Source: Rhizobium mongolense USDA 1844
GTDB taxonomy: Bacteria > Pseudomonadota > Alphaproteobacteria > Rhizobiales > Rhizobiaceae
DNA length: 52,276 bases
Reading direction: 5' to 3'
Assembly: GCF_000419765.1 (NCBI RefSeq)
Contig: NZ_ATTQ01000029.1
Span: 1 to 52,276, forward strand
In this document: positions 34,642-43,730 of the stretch, one piece after another
Numbering within the stretch: the stretch's first letter is position 1
How the letters are laid out: the number at the start of each line of letters is the position of its first letter
Notes under the pieces: model-generated
Database searches by the model: none
Told to the model about the DNA's origin: nothing
What the model saw: only the letters and a program-made list of their open reading frames with translations
Program-made: the position numbers and the translations under genes

Positions 34642-35775
34642 CTAGGCCGCTGTCGGATCAAGCACGGTCATGTCGATTTCCGTGAGTTCCACGCGGCGCT
34701 CGAAGGCAATGCCGGCCTCGTCGAAGAGGTGACAATCGGCGGCGTTGATCCCCGTGACGACAGGCGTATCGGCACGAATCCCGACACTGCCGGGAAGCAT
34801 CGCGCAGAAGTTCTCGCCCTCGCCGTTCAGCGCGGCATAGGCGACCGTATGGGCGCCTAGCCGTTCGATAACCGTCGGCGTAACGGTCAGCGAGATGTCG
34901 CCCGATCCAAGCTGCACATGCTCCGGCCGAATGCCGAGCGTAAGTGTCTTGCCGATCATGCCCTCGCGCGGAGCAACCGGCAGAGTGGTGGTCTGCCCGC
35001 CATGGTCCACCTCCACGCCGGCATCGCTGACGCTTTTGCAGGTCACCGGCAGGAAGTTCATTTTCGGATTTCCAATGAAACCGGCAACAAAGAGGTTGGC
35101 CGGCTTGTGATAGAGCTCCAGTGGCGCACCGGTCTGCGAGATGTCGCCGGCATCCAGCACGACGATGCGGTCGGCCATGGTCATGGCTTCCACCTGGTCG
35201 TGCGTCACATAAATCATTGTGGCCTTCAACTGGCGATGCAGTTTTGCAAGCTCAATGCGCATATCGGCGCGCAGGGCGGCATCGAGGTTCGACAGCGGCT
35301 CGTCGAAGAGGAATATTTTCGGCTCGCGAACGATGGCGCGGCCGATTGCGACACGCTGGCGCTGGCCGCCGGAGAGCATGCCGGGCTTCTGCTGCAAGCG
35401 CTGGTCGAGATGGAGAATGCGCGCCGCATTCTCGACCTTTGCCTTGAGCTTTGACTCCTCCATCTTCTCGACGCGAAGCGGAAAGGCGATGTTTTCGAAT
35501 ACAGTCATGTGCGGATAAAGCGCGTAGGACTGGAACACCATGGCAATGCCGCGCTTGACTGGTGGCAGGTCGTTGACCCGGATACCGTCAATGACGATAT
35601 CGCCGGCAGTTGTCGCATCGAGACCGGCGATCATGCGCAGGAGGGTGGATTTGCCGCAGCCTGAGGGACCGACGAAGACAACGAATTCGCCGTTCTTCAC
35701 ATCGAGCTGCACGCCCTTCAGAACTTCGTAGTCGCCGTAGAATTTCTGCACCTTATTGAGAAAAAGCTGTCCCAA
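34642..35775 (-). CDS. Sugar ABC importer ATPase (UgpC/MalK class), system 2
   Basis: A 377-residue ATPase energising uptake through the adjacent permeases. It has Walker A (GPSGCGKSTLLR), signature LSGGQRQRVAIGRA, Walker B FLFDEPLSNLD and switch THDQVEAMTM, then a C-terminal TOBE/OB regulatory domain (~235-377). The most natural start is TTG at 35775 after GGAGACAGG; a frame to 35814 adds an unlikely cysteine-rich leader. Last gene of the operon, 85 bp after the binding-protein gene and beyond a strong hairpin. Confidence 0.92.
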   Translation of the reverse strand: MGQLFLNKVQKFYGDYEVLKGVQLDVKNGEFVVFVGPSGCGKSTLLRMIAGLDATTAGDIVIDGIRVNDLPPVKRGIAMVFQSYALYPHMTVFENIAFPLRVEKMEESKLKAKVENAARILHLDQRLQQKPGMLSGGQRQRVAIGRAIVREPKIFLFDEPLSNLDAALRADMRIELAKLHRQLKATMIYVTHDQVEAMTMADRIVVLDAGDISQTGAPLELYHKPANLFVAGFIGNPKMNFLPVTCKSVSDAGVEVDHGGQTTTLPVAPREGMIGKTLTLGIRPEHVQLGSGDISLTVTPTVIERLGAHTVAYAALNGEGENFCAMLPGSVGIRADTPVVTGINAADCHLFDEAGIAFERRVELTEIDMTVLDPTAA

Positions 35776-35821
35776 AACCTGTCTCCGGTCGCTGCTGTTG
35801 CAGCACTTGCACAATCAGGAA

Positions 35822-35850
35822 GGATCGCGGGTTGTTGCTCCCCGCGATCC
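35822..35850 (-). promoter_or_regulatory. Stem-loop between binding-protein and ATPase genes
   Basis: A 10-bp perfect stem (GGATCGCGGG / CCCGCGATCC) with a 9-base loop, just after the binding-protein stop. Without a T-run it is more likely a 3' mRNA stabiliser or partial terminator that keeps binding-protein output above that of the ATPase, as known for malE-type operons. Confidence 0.65.
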
Positions 35851-35859
35851 CCACGAAGG

Positions 35860-37092
35860 CTACTTGAACGCCTCGATTTCGCCAGCAGCCTTCTTGAGTG
35901 CGTCGGCCGGCTGGGCCTGACCGGTCACGACGGATTGCACCATCGCAATCATCGAGTTCTGGAAGCCCTTGTAGTCGGTGAAAAGGGGCTCCGGACCACC
36001 GTAGCTGATGCCGTCGATCAACGGCTTCCAGTAAGGCTTTTCAGTCACCAGCTTGTCGATATTCGGCGACGGACGAAGCGGCGTCAGACCGGATTCGCCG
36101 TTGAGCTCATATTCCTCCTGGGGGCCGGGAGAGGTGATGAACTTGGCAAATTCGATTGCCTTGTCCTCGACGCCCGAACCCTTGAAGATCGCAAGACTGT
36201 CGGTGATGAGCAGAGTGCCCGGTCCCTTGGCCTGCGGGCCAAGCGGCAGGGTCGTGATGCCCCAGTCGATCTTGGTATCCTTCAGGCGGTAGGCAGCACC
36301 GGAGCCTGCCTGGATCATCGCGACCTTGCCGTCGAGGAAGATGGCGCGGACTTCGTTCTGCTCGTAGGCCGTCGGTCCTTCTTCGGAGTAGGGCACGATG
36401 CTCTTATAGGCCTCCAGCGCTTTCAGCACTTCAGGGCTATCGAGGGTAATTTTGCCTTCCGCGTCCGTCACCGTGCCATTGTTGGTGTAAACCCAGTGCA
36501 TGAACTGATGCATTGTGTTGTCGAAGGTCTTGGCCGAAAGGCCGAAGCCGGGGATTCCGGTCTTCTCCTTGATGATCTTGGCATATTCGATTTCCTCGTC
36601 CCAGGTCTTCGGCGGCTTCTCGGGATCAAGGCCAGCCTGCTTGAAGAGATCCTTGTTCCAGTAAAGCGCCTTTGTCGAGAAAGCGATCGGAACGCCCCAT
36701 TGCGTGCCGTCGAAGGTGACGGTGTCGACGATGTGCGGATAGTAGGCCTTCTTTTCCTCGTCGGTCATCGGCACCTCGACGATCAGGTCGTTCTGGGCAA
36801 ATTCCTTGAGGGTACGCGAACCGACATAGGCCATTGCGACTGGCGTGCCAGCCGCAGCAAGCGTCGTTGCCTTGTCTTGGCACTGGGCCCAGCCAACGAC
36901 TTCCGGCGCGATCTTCCAGCCGGTGTTCTTTTCTTCCCACTGCTTGATGTACTTCGCATGGATATCGTCGAGCTTGTCGCCGCAATAAATCCAGCTGATC
37001 TCCTGGTCGGCGGCTTCGGCCGTGACAGCGGTCAACGCCGTCGAACCGAGCAGGGCGAGTGCCATGAGGCCTGTTCTGATGGTAATACTCAC
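35860..37092 (-). CDS. Sugar ABC importer solute-binding protein, system 2
   Basis: A 410-residue periplasmic protein of extracellular solute-binding family 1. The signal peptide is residues 1-27 (GLMALALLGSTALTAVTAEA). The mature protein shows the typical pattern TLAAAGTPVAMAYVGSRTLK, WGVPIAFSTKALYWNKDLFK, and PPKTWDEEIEYAK. It delivers a sugar or polyol to the permeases encoded just upstream in the operon. The linked Gfo/Idh/MocA dehydrogenase hints at an inositol-like or modified sugar. The substrate cannot be set from sequence. Confidence 0.92.
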   Translation of the reverse strand: MSITIRTGLMALALLGSTALTAVTAEAADQEISWIYCGDKLDDIHAKYIKQWEEKNTGWKIAPEVVGWAQCQDKATTLAAAGTPVAMAYVGSRTLKEFAQNDLIVEVPMTDEEKKAYYPHIVDTVTFDGTQWGVPIAFSTKALYWNKDLFKQAGLDPEKPPKTWDEEIEYAKIIKEKTGIPGFGLSAKTFDNTMHQFMHWVYTNNGTVTDAEGKITLDSPEVLKALEAYKSIVPYSEEGPTAYEQNEVRAIFLDGKVAMIQAGSGAAYRLKDTKIDWGITTLPLGPQAKGPGTLLITDSLAIFKGSGVEDKAIEFAKFITSPGPQEEYELNGESGLTPLRPSPNIDKLVTEKPYWKPLIDGISYGGPEPLFTDYKGFQNSMIAMVQSVVTGQAQPADALKKAAGEIEAFK

Positions 37093-37139
37093 GTTGTGAC
37101 TCCCATTCTTGTGTTAGCTGTTCACTCGTTTTCTTGGTC

Positions 37140-37997
37140 TTATTGTTTCACCGCACCGGCGGTCAGCCCGCCGACGAGATAGCGTTGCAGGAAGAAGATG
37201 ACGACCATCGCCGGCAGGATGCCGACGAAGGAGGCCGCCATCAGTTCGTTCCAGATGACCTCCTGCTTACCGAAATAAGCAAAGAGTCCCACCGGCAGAG
37301 GCATGTATTCGGTCTTCGAGTTGAAGGTCAGCGCGAAGATGAATTGCTGCGCATAGGCGCCGATGAAAGTGGTGATCGCCACGACGATGATCCCGGGCAT
37401 GGCGATCGGCAGGATCACGCGGCGAAGCGTGTAGAAATGGCTGGCGCCATCCATATACGCGGCTTCATTCAATTCCTGGGGAATGCGGATCATATAGGTC
37501 CTGAGAAGCCAGATCGCCGATGGAATGAGGAAGGCCACGCCCGGCACGATCATGGCGAGATAGGTATTAAGGACGCCCATGCTGCGCATCAGCCGGAAGA
37601 GAGGGATCAGGAGTACCGCGCCGGAGAACATGTTGACCGTCAGGAAGGCGCCGAGAAGGATGCCCATGCCCCTGAACTCGAACCGTGCAAAGGCGTAAGA
37701 TGCCGGGATGACGAGACACAGAACGATTATCGTTACGATGATCGATATGAAGAACGAATTGAAGATATAGCGCCCGAAACCTGGAACGCTGACCCACATC
37801 GTCCGGTAGGCCTCGAAGGAGCCGTTCTCCGGCCAGAACCGGTAAGGCGAGGAAAAGAGCTGGCTCAACGGCTTCAGCGAAACCAGAAAGCCTTCGACGA
37901 AGGGCGAAAGAACGAAGGCCAGAAACAGCGCGATGCCGCAATAGATCAGCACGAGTTCCCACCAGCTGTAGCGATCGATCATAGCGGGGCTGCTCAT
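37140..37997 (-). CDS. Sugar ABC importer permease (MalG class), system 2
   Basis: A 285-residue inner-membrane protein with six helices. The ATPase-contact EAA loop is NEAAYMDGASHFYTLRRVIL (then PIAMPG). The C-terminus LVGGLTAGAVKQ is the usual MalG-type ending. It pairs with the MalF-type subunit whose gene overlaps its start by 4 nt. Confidence 0.93.
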   Translation of the reverse strand: MSSPAMIDRYSWWELVLIYCGIALFLAFVLSPFVEGFLVSLKPLSQLFSSPYRFWPENGSFEAYRTMWVSVPGFGRYIFNSFFISIIVTIIVLCLVIPASYAFARFEFRGMGILLGAFLTVNMFSGAVLLIPLFRLMRSMGVLNTYLAMIVPGVAFLIPSAIWLLRTYMIRIPQELNEAAYMDGASHFYTLRRVILPIAMPGIIVVAITTFIGAYAQQFIFALTFNSKTEYMPLPVGLFAYFGKQEVIWNELMAASFVGILPAMVVIFFLQRYLVGGLTAGAVKQ

Positions 37998-38878
37998 GCG
38001 CGCTTCTCCGGGTTGAGACGGCGGGTGACACGGAAATACGCAAAGCAGAAGAGCGACAGGAAGATGCAGATCAGCACCGCACGTGCAGCACCTTCACCGT
38101 ATTTCTTGGAGCCGATGGCAGTCTGGTAGGTATCGATGATCATTGTGGTCGTCTGACCGCTCGGACCGCCCTGGGTCAGAATCCAAATGATATCGAAGGA
38201 ATTGAACGTGGCGATCAAAGACAACATCGACATCGTAATGATCGCCGGGACCATCAGCGGCAGCGTGATGCGGCGGAAACGATAAAATCGTCCGGCGCCA
38301 TCTGTCCAGGCTGCCTCGTAGAGGTCCTTCGGAATGGATTGGATCGCGGCCAGAAAATAGATGGTGACCAGCGGAACACCGATCCAGACGTCGGTGATGA
38401 TCGTTGCCCAGAAGGCAGTACTTCCGTAAGCCAGGAATGCCACCGGTCCGTCGGTCAGGCCGAAGCGCTGCAGAAGGCCGGAGATCATCCCGAACTGTCC
38501 GTTGTACATCCACCCCCACATGAAGATGCCGATCGCCATCGGCACGATCCATGGCGGCATGGTAAGCAGGCGGAAAAGCGAGCGGCCGGGCACGGCAGCA
38601 TTGAGCATCGTCGCGCCGAAGGTGCCGATGATCATTTTGATCGAAACCGAAAAGAACGTCCATATGAAGGTGCGCAGGATGACTTCCGCAAATGTGGCGT
38701 TGAAGATCTTCTCGTAGTTGATCCAGCCGACCCAGTTCGTTGTCTTCCTGAGCGATGCGTCGGTGAAGGAAAGAATGAACGTATCGACCAGCGGATAGGC
38801 GACGATCGCCATGACGTAAAGGACAGCTGGAAGGAGAAGGATCCAGGCGAAGATGACGGTGCTTTTTTGAACACTCAT
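37994..38878 (-). CDS. Sugar ABC importer permease (MalF class), system 2
   Basis: A 294-residue permease of six helices. It begins VIFAWILLLPAVLYVMAIVA, contains the EAA loop YEAAWTDGAGRFYRFRRITL (then PLMVPA), and has the conserved LTQGGPSGQTTTM near the end. Its stop overlaps the MalG-type start. It starts 13 bp after the oxidoreductase gene. Confidence 0.93.
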   Translation of the reverse strand: MSVQKSTVIFAWILLLPAVLYVMAIVAYPLVDTFILSFTDASLRKTTNWVGWINYEKIFNATFAEVILRTFIWTFFSVSIKMIIGTFGATMLNAAVPGRSLFRLLTMPPWIVPMAIGIFMWGWMYNGQFGMISGLLQRFGLTDGPVAFLAYGSTAFWATIITDVWIGVPLVTIYFLAAIQSIPKDLYEAAWTDGAGRFYRFRRITLPLMVPAIITMSMLSLIATFNSFDIIWILTQGGPSGQTTTMIIDTYQTAIGSKKYGEGAARAVLICIFLSLFCFAYFRVTRRLNPEKRA

Positions 38879-38891
38879 CCTGCCATCCTCC

Positions 38892-40049
38892 TCAAGCCGC
38901 TCTGGCGTGGAGCGCCTCGTCGAAGCGATCCCACACAGGACGCAGATCGACGACTGTCCTTTTCATCCGTGCTTCGTCCATCGCTAACGCAAGGATGCCC
39001 GCCTCGAGCGCATTGAGCGTCGAGACGGGAAGTTCGGTGCCTGTGCGGACGCTGTCGAGCAGGTCGGCCGCCATCTGTTCGTCTGCGCCGTAATGCTGGG
39101 AAAGTTCGGTTGCGGCATACTTGGTCTCAACGATCTTCTTTCCGGTCAGCTGCTCGTGCACGTCGAGATAGCCGCGGACGAAATCGCCTTCCGCCATCCC
39201 GCGCGAACCCATGATGGCAAAGCGGCGGAACTGATCGGGAACGTTGAGATTGGTATGGAAATTCATGCCGACGCCATTTGCATATTCGACGATCGCGACC
39301 TGATAGTCGATGATGTCGGCATCGCTGTCGAAGACCCTGTCCGATCCCATCCAGCCGCTGGGTTTGCGATGAAAGAGTTCGAGGTCGTTGATCCCTTCAC
39401 GCGCTGGATCATTTGCAGGAATGAAGCTCTTGCGTCCGCCGAAGCTTGCGACGCGTTCCGCCCTTGCGCCGACCACACCGTTATAGAGGTCGAGGTCATG
39501 GCAGCATTTTTCCAGCATGAAACTGCCGGAGTACCGCTCGTAACGTCTCCAGTCGCGCATGAAGAACGCGCCGTGATAGGGCTCGATATGTTCGGATGCC
39601 TCGATCGAGACGATCTGGCCGAGCTTGCCGGCTGCCTGAATGGCGCGAAGGTCCTTGTAGAGCGGCGAGTACCGCAGCACCAGGCCGACCATCAGCCGTT
39701 CATGGCCGAACTTTGCCATGAGCCTGGCGAGTTCGATGCTTTCGGCGATCGTGGTGACAATCGGCTTTTCGCAAAACACTTTCAAGCCGGCCTCAAGGCC
39801 CAGCCGGATGTGTTCCAGATGCATGTGGTTGGGCGAGCCGATCATGAGCAGGTCGAGCTTTTCGCCGGTGAGAAGCTCCTGAGGCGACGCGTAGGCCTTG
39901 CCGACCGAAATACCCTTTTCCGTCAAGCCGGGGAGGCCGGCAGGCTCCGGATCGACATAGCCTGCGATTTCGAAGCTGCTGTCGATAGCCTTGAAAACAT
40001 AGCCAAGATAGCCGAGCCGGAATCCCAGCCCTACGATTCCCACTTTCAT
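38892..40049 (-). CDS. Gfo/Idh/MocA family oxidoreductase
   Basis: A 385-residue NAD(P)-dependent dehydrogenase. The Rossmann motif is at the N-terminus (MKVGIVGLGFRLGYLGYVFK), the catalytic-lysine motif at ~95 (KVFCEKPIVTT) and the family C-terminal domain has GSFMLEKCCHDLDLYNGVVG. It likely oxidises or interconverts the imported sugar. First gene of importer operon 2. ATG at 40049 is chosen; a longer frame to 40097 adds a charged leader with no ribosome site. Confidence 0.92.
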   Translation of the reverse strand: MKVGIVGLGFRLGYLGYVFKAIDSSFEIAGYVDPEPAGLPGLTEKGISVGKAYASPQELLTGEKLDLLMIGSPNHMHLEHIRLGLEAGLKVFCEKPIVTTIAESIELARLMAKFGHERLMVGLVLRYSPLYKDLRAIQAAGKLGQIVSIEASEHIEPYHGAFFMRDWRRYERYSGSFMLEKCCHDLDLYNGVVGARAERVASFGGRKSFIPANDPAREGINDLELFHRKPSGWMGSDRVFDSDADIIDYQVAIVEYANGVGMNFHTNLNVPDQFRRFAIMGSRGMAEGDFVRGYLDVHEQLTGKKIVETKYAATELSQHYGADEQMAADLLDSVRTGTELPVSTLNALEAGILALAMDEARMKRTVVDLRPVWDRFDEALHARAA

Positions 40050-40138
40050 GCTAAAGTCGTTCCCATTTCGTAATTTATTTTCTTCAGGTTGGGGCAAAAA
40101 TTACAAGTCGTCAACTGTTAACGCGGCTTCTCCCGAAA

Positions 40139-40159
40139 TCATGAAATTAATTTTCATGA
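40139..40159. promoter_or_regulatory. Palindromic operator-like site before importer operon 2
   Basis: TCATGAAA, a 5-base spacer TTAAT, and TTTCATGA form a perfect 8-bp inverted repeat about 90 bp before the oxidoreductase start and just after the GNAT gene. Size and AT-rich centre suit a LacI- or ROK-type repressor site. Confidence 0.5.
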
Positions 40160-40179
40160 GCCGAAAGTCGACCGCGATA

Positions 40180-40704
40180 TCATCTCGGCTTTTCCGTTTG
40201 CAGTTTCTCAGATTCGGAGACTTCGCTTGGAGTGGCTATCGGAAGCATGTCGCGATAAATTCCCGGAACGGATCCTTCGATCGGGATCGCGCCAACGCTG
40301 CGGCGATAAAATTCCATCGGGCCGGCACCGCCAATGACGCCATAGGCGTAACCCTGGGCGTGCATGTCGAGCAGGGTGGCGATCAGCAAGGCCTGACCGA
40401 CGCCGTGGCCGCGGGCTGAAACATCCACGCCTGTCGGCCCAAAGAAGCCTTTGGCCGTCGCCTCGTGGCAAGCAAAGCCGATGAGCTCACCGTCTTTGAC
40501 GGCAACAAAACACGACGGCGGCTGGCGCATGGTGGCAACGGTGGCCTCCGACGCCCATCCGGCGCCAAAGCGCGGCTCGATCCACGAGGTGAGCGCTTTG
40601 AGCTCGGGCGCAAGCACCCGGCGGATCAGGATGTCCTGATCTGCCAAACGCTTCTCCAGCACGGGATCGGGCTTAAGTTCGTAGAGTTTTACCAGCATGT
40701 CCAT
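40180..40704 (-). CDS. GNAT-family acetyltransferase
   Basis: A 174-residue protein. The acetyl-CoA-binding motif A is VDVSARGHGVGQALLIATLL (the R-G-x-G-x-G/A pattern), preceded by SCFVAVKDGELIGFACHEAT. It ends importer operon 1, 18 bp after the permease gene. It may acetylate a sugar, amine or protein linked to uptake; nothing in the sequence names the acceptor. ATG codons at 40704 and 40698 are both possible. Confidence 0.85.
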   Translation of the reverse strand: MDMLVKLYELKPDPVLEKRLADQDILIRRVLAPELKALTSWIEPRFGAGWASEATVATMRQPPSCFVAVKDGELIGFACHEATAKGFFGPTGVDVSARGHGVGQALLIATLLDMHAQGYAYGVIGGAGPMEFYRRSVGAIPIEGSVPGIYRDMLPIATPSEVSESEKLQTEKPR

Positions 40705-40722
40705 GATTATGTCCCTTGTCTT

Positions 40723-41601
40723 TCATCCCTTGACCGCGCCTGCCGTCAGACCCGCAACGATGCGGCGCTGGAAGAAAAGCACCACCAATATGAGGGGGAG
40801 GGTAACGGTAACCGAGGCCGCCATGATCTGGCCGAAGGGATATTCGTAGCGGCTGTTTCCGGCAATGAGGCCGATTGCAACCGGCACCGTGCGGTTCTCG
40901 TCCGTCAAAGTGAAGGTGAGTGCAAAGAGGAACTCGTTCCACGCCAGGATGAAGGCCAAAATGCCGGTGCTGGCGAGCGACGGACCCATCAGCGGCAGCA
41001 GGATCTTCATCAGAATGCGAAAATGCGAGCATCCGTCGATGATTGCCGCTTCTTCCAGCTCACGGGGGAATTCCCGGATGAAGGTCGTGAGAACCCAGGT
41101 CGTGAACGGCACTGTCGAGAGAAGATAGGTCAGAACCAGCGCGCTTGGACGATTGAACAAGCCCATCCAGTTGATCAGCTCGAACATGCCGGACAGAACG
41201 ACGACCTGCGGAAAGATCGAGATCATCAGGATGATCATCAGCAGTGTCCGGCGCTGCGGAAAATCGATCCGCCCGAGCGCATAAGCGGCACTGAGGCCGA
41301 TGAAAAGCGACAAGAACGTCGTCGCCACCGCGACATAGGCGGAATTGAGCAGCGAGCCCATGAAGACCGGATTGTCGATCAGTTGCCGGTAGTAGGTAAA
41401 ATCGAGCGCGGGAACGAGTGCAGCCCGGTAGAGTGCTGCGCCCTGCTTCGTCGAAGACACGAAAGCCCAATAGTAGGGGAACAGCGTGTAGATCAGCACG
41501 AGCAGGAGTGCTGCGGACTGAAAGAGCCTCACGATGCGTCGCCGCACCCGGTAGTAGGCGGCGGGTTTGCGTACCGTTCTGTAGAGTGCAACGTCCGTCA
41601 T
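40723..41601 (-). CDS. Sugar ABC importer permease (MalG class), system 1
   Basis: A 292-residue six-helix permease. The EAA loop is EEAAIIDGCSHFRILMKILL (then PLMGPS); the C-terminus IVAGLTAGAVKG is typical. The ATG at 41601 overlaps the stop of the MalF-type gene (ATGA), so the longer frame to 41685, which begins with an odd histidine run, is rejected. Confidence 0.93.
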   Translation of the reverse strand: MTDVALYRTVRKPAAYYRVRRRIVRLFQSAALLLVLIYTLFPYYWAFVSSTKQGAALYRAALVPALDFTYYRQLIDNPVFMGSLLNSAYVAVATTFLSLFIGLSAAYALGRIDFPQRRTLLMIILMISIFPQVVVLSGMFELINWMGLFNRPSALVLTYLLSTVPFTTWVLTTFIREFPRELEEAAIIDGCSHFRILMKILLPLMGPSLASTGILAFILAWNEFLFALTFTLTDENRTVPVAIGLIAGNSRYEYPFGQIMAASVTVTLPLILVVLFFQRRIVAGLTAGAVKG

Positions 41602-42497
41602 TTCGTCAGCTCCCCGCTTGCGCGATCGAGACGCAGCGCGCCGATGATGATGATGGCGGCGAGCGCCACCAAGAGGAACACCCATGTCGATGCGGCCGAG
41701 CCGACACCAAGCTCCTGAAAGCTGATGAGCCTGTCGCGCGCATAGATCGACACAGTCATGACATTCTCATTGCTGGCAGCCATGACATAGGCAAGGTCGA
41801 ACATCCGAAGGGCATCGAGCACGCGAAAGAGCACAGCCACCCCGATGGCCGGCCGAAGCATCGGCAAGGTGATCGACCAGAAGCGCTTCCACGCCGGAAT
41901 GCCGTCCACCTCTGCAGCTTCGAATATTTCCGGCGAAATCAGCTGCAGTCCGGCGAGGATCAACAAGACCATGAAAGGCGTCGTCATCCACACGTCGGCA
42001 AAAATGATGACGCCCATAATCAGCGAGCTGCTCGCCGTCCAGGCTATTCCGTGATCGATAAAGCCCAGTCCGATCAGGATCTTGTTGAGCACCCCGAACT
42101 GGTCGTTCAGCATCCATTCCCAGATTTTTGCGGAAACGACGACGGGGATCGCCCAAGGGACGAGGATGGCAGCACGTACCAGCCCCCGTCCCGGGATGGC
42201 CTCATTGATCAAAAGCGCAATTGCAAGGCCGAGAACGGTTTCTATCGCAACGGAAATGACCGTGAAGACGATCGTGTTCCTGACGGCCACCCACCAGCTT
42301 CTGTCGTTGATCACGTCGAGAAAATTATCGATCCCAACCATGGAATAGATAGAAGGATCATCGAGATAGGCATCGGTGAAGGAAAAGAAGAAAGTCCGCG
42401 CGAGCGGCCAGACGGCGACGAGCAGCATCACGATGATGACGGGGACGAGGAAAAGCCATGCGGCCAGGTGGTCGCGGCGGGCCAGACGCGCGCTCAT
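41598..42497 (-). CDS. Sugar ABC importer permease (MalF class), system 1
   Basis: A 299-residue six-helix permease with EAA loop EAAEVDGIPAWKRFWSITLP. The pattern resembles trehalose/maltose (ThuF-like) permeases of rhizobia. Overlaps of 4 nt with the ATPase gene upstream and the MalG gene downstream show tight translational coupling. Confidence 0.92.
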   Translation of the reverse strand: MSARLARRDHLAAWLFLVPVIIVMLLVAVWPLARTFFFSFTDAYLDDPSIYSMVGIDNFLDVINDRSWWVAVRNTIVFTVISVAIETVLGLAIALLINEAIPGRGLVRAAILVPWAIPVVVSAKIWEWMLNDQFGVLNKILIGLGFIDHGIAWTASSSLIMGVIIFADVWMTTPFMVLLILAGLQLISPEIFEAAEVDGIPAWKRFWSITLPMLRPAIGVAVLFRVLDALRMFDLAYVMAASNENVMTVSIYARDRLISFQELGVGSAASTWVFLLVALAAIIIIGALRLDRASGELTK

Positions 42498-43609
42498 TGC
42501 TCTACTGCCCTCACATTGCTGGCAGTCGCCCTTTTTTGCGCGATCCGCCGGTCCGCCGCGTCGAAGACGAATACCGCCTCGTCAGCAAACTTCAGTCCGA
42601 TCCGCAGGCCGATCATTTCCTTGGCAGGCGGAATATTCACCCGGATCACCCACACGACCTCTTCCGTAATGCGGCAATAGGCAAAATGCTCATGCCCGAG
42701 GTCCTCGACACGCTCCAGGACGCCTGATATGCGCCCGGTGCCGTCGGCTGCGATGGTAAGGGCTTCCGGCCTCACGCCGATGGTCGCTGCCGTTGCATCG
42801 GAACCCAAAAATCCTGCGTCAATAGAAAGTCCACCAGGGCCCGCAATCTTCTTGCCGCTGGCGGCATCTTGCATGGAAACGGACAGGAAGTTCATCCGTG
42901 GGCTTCCGATGAAGCTTGCCACGAAGCGGTTGTCCGGCGCGTGGTAAAGGGTTTGCGGCGTCCCCACCTGCTCGATGCGCCCGTGATTGAGAACAACGAT
43001 CCTGTCGGCGAGCGTCATGGCTTCGGACTGATCGTGCGTCACATAGATCATCGTCGTCTTGAGTTCGTCGTGAAGCTTGGCGATCTCCATGCGCATCTCC
43101 ATGCGCAGATCGGAGTCCAGGTTCGAAAGCGGCTCGTCGAAAAGAAAGATCTCCGGCTGACGGACCAGCGCCCGGCCGATCGCAACACGCTGACGTTGGC
43201 CGCCGGACAACTCTCTCGGACGGCGATCCAGGAGATGATCGACCTTGAGCATTCTTGCAACGGCGAGCACCTTGTCGTTGATGGCGGTGCGCGCAAGACC
43301 GAGCGTTTCCAGCGCAAAGCCGATATTGCGCGCAACGCTCATATGCGGATAGAGCGCATAGGATTGGAAAACAAAGGCAACGCCCCTCTTGGAGGCCGGA
43401 ACGTCGGTGACATCGTCGCCGCCGATGCTGACGGCACCCTTTGTCGGGGACACCAGACCGGCGACGATACGCAGCAAGGTAGACTTGCCGCAACCAGACG
43501 GGCCGACAAAGACGATGAACTCGCCGTCCCTGATCCTGAGATCGACATCTTCGATCACGGAATGCGTACCATAGCTTTTTGAAACGGAGTCCAGTGAAAC
43601 CGATGCCAT
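42494..43609 (-). CDS. Sugar ABC importer ATPase (UgpC/MalK class), system 1
   Basis: A 371-residue ATPase: Walker A GPSGCGKSTLLR, signature LSGGQRQRVAIGRA, Walker B FLFDEPLSNLD, switch THDQSEAMTL and a C-terminal TOBE domain. The start at 43609 (MASVSLDSVSKSYG) is preferred; the frame to 43696 extends through the intergenic hairpins and is not coding. Second gene of the operon, after the binding protein, unlike system 2 where the ATPase is last. Confidence 0.93.
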   Translation of the reverse strand: MASVSLDSVSKSYGTHSVIEDVDLRIRDGEFIVFVGPSGCGKSTLLRIVAGLVSPTKGAVSIGGDDVTDVPASKRGVAFVFQSYALYPHMSVARNIGFALETLGLARTAINDKVLAVARMLKVDHLLDRRPRELSGGQRQRVAIGRALVRQPEIFLFDEPLSNLDSDLRMEMRMEIAKLHDELKTTMIYVTHDQSEAMTLADRIVVLNHGRIEQVGTPQTLYHAPDNRFVASFIGSPRMNFLSVSMQDAASGKKIAGPGGLSIDAGFLGSDATAATIGVRPEALTIAADGTGRISGVLERVEDLGHEHFAYCRITEEVVWVIRVNIPPAKEMIGLRIGLKFADEAVFVFDAADRRIAQKRATASNVRAVEQ

Positions 43610-43642
43610 CTTACACCCGAACTTGATTATGCTGAAAAGCAA

Positions 43643-43719
43643 CGGCCACTTCAGTGGCCGGCTGCACGGCAGGCAAGCCGGCCGCCGAGCAGGCAAGGGG
43701 ACCTGCTCGCGCCGGCTTG
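43643..43719 (-). promoter_or_regulatory. Two strong stem-loops after the system 1 binding-protein gene
   Basis: CGGCCAC-TTCA-GTGGCCG at 43643-43660 and a nested hairpin at 43674-43719 (outer CAAGCCGGC / GCCGGCTTG, inner CGAGCAGG / CCTGCTCG). They fill the 120-bp gap before the ATPase gene. Probable mRNA-protecting or attenuating structure giving excess binding protein. Confidence 0.75.
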
Positions 43720-43730
43720 TCAGGAAAGCC

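Noticed and set aside
35935..38129. Long plus-strand frames across the system 2 importer genes
   Set aside because: They are rich in Arg, Asp and His, lack ribosome sites and lie antisense to intact importer genes.
39093..42680. Long plus-strand frames opposite the oxidoreductase and system 1 permeases
   Set aside because: Antisense shadows of membrane-protein and enzyme genes, with charged low-complexity translations.
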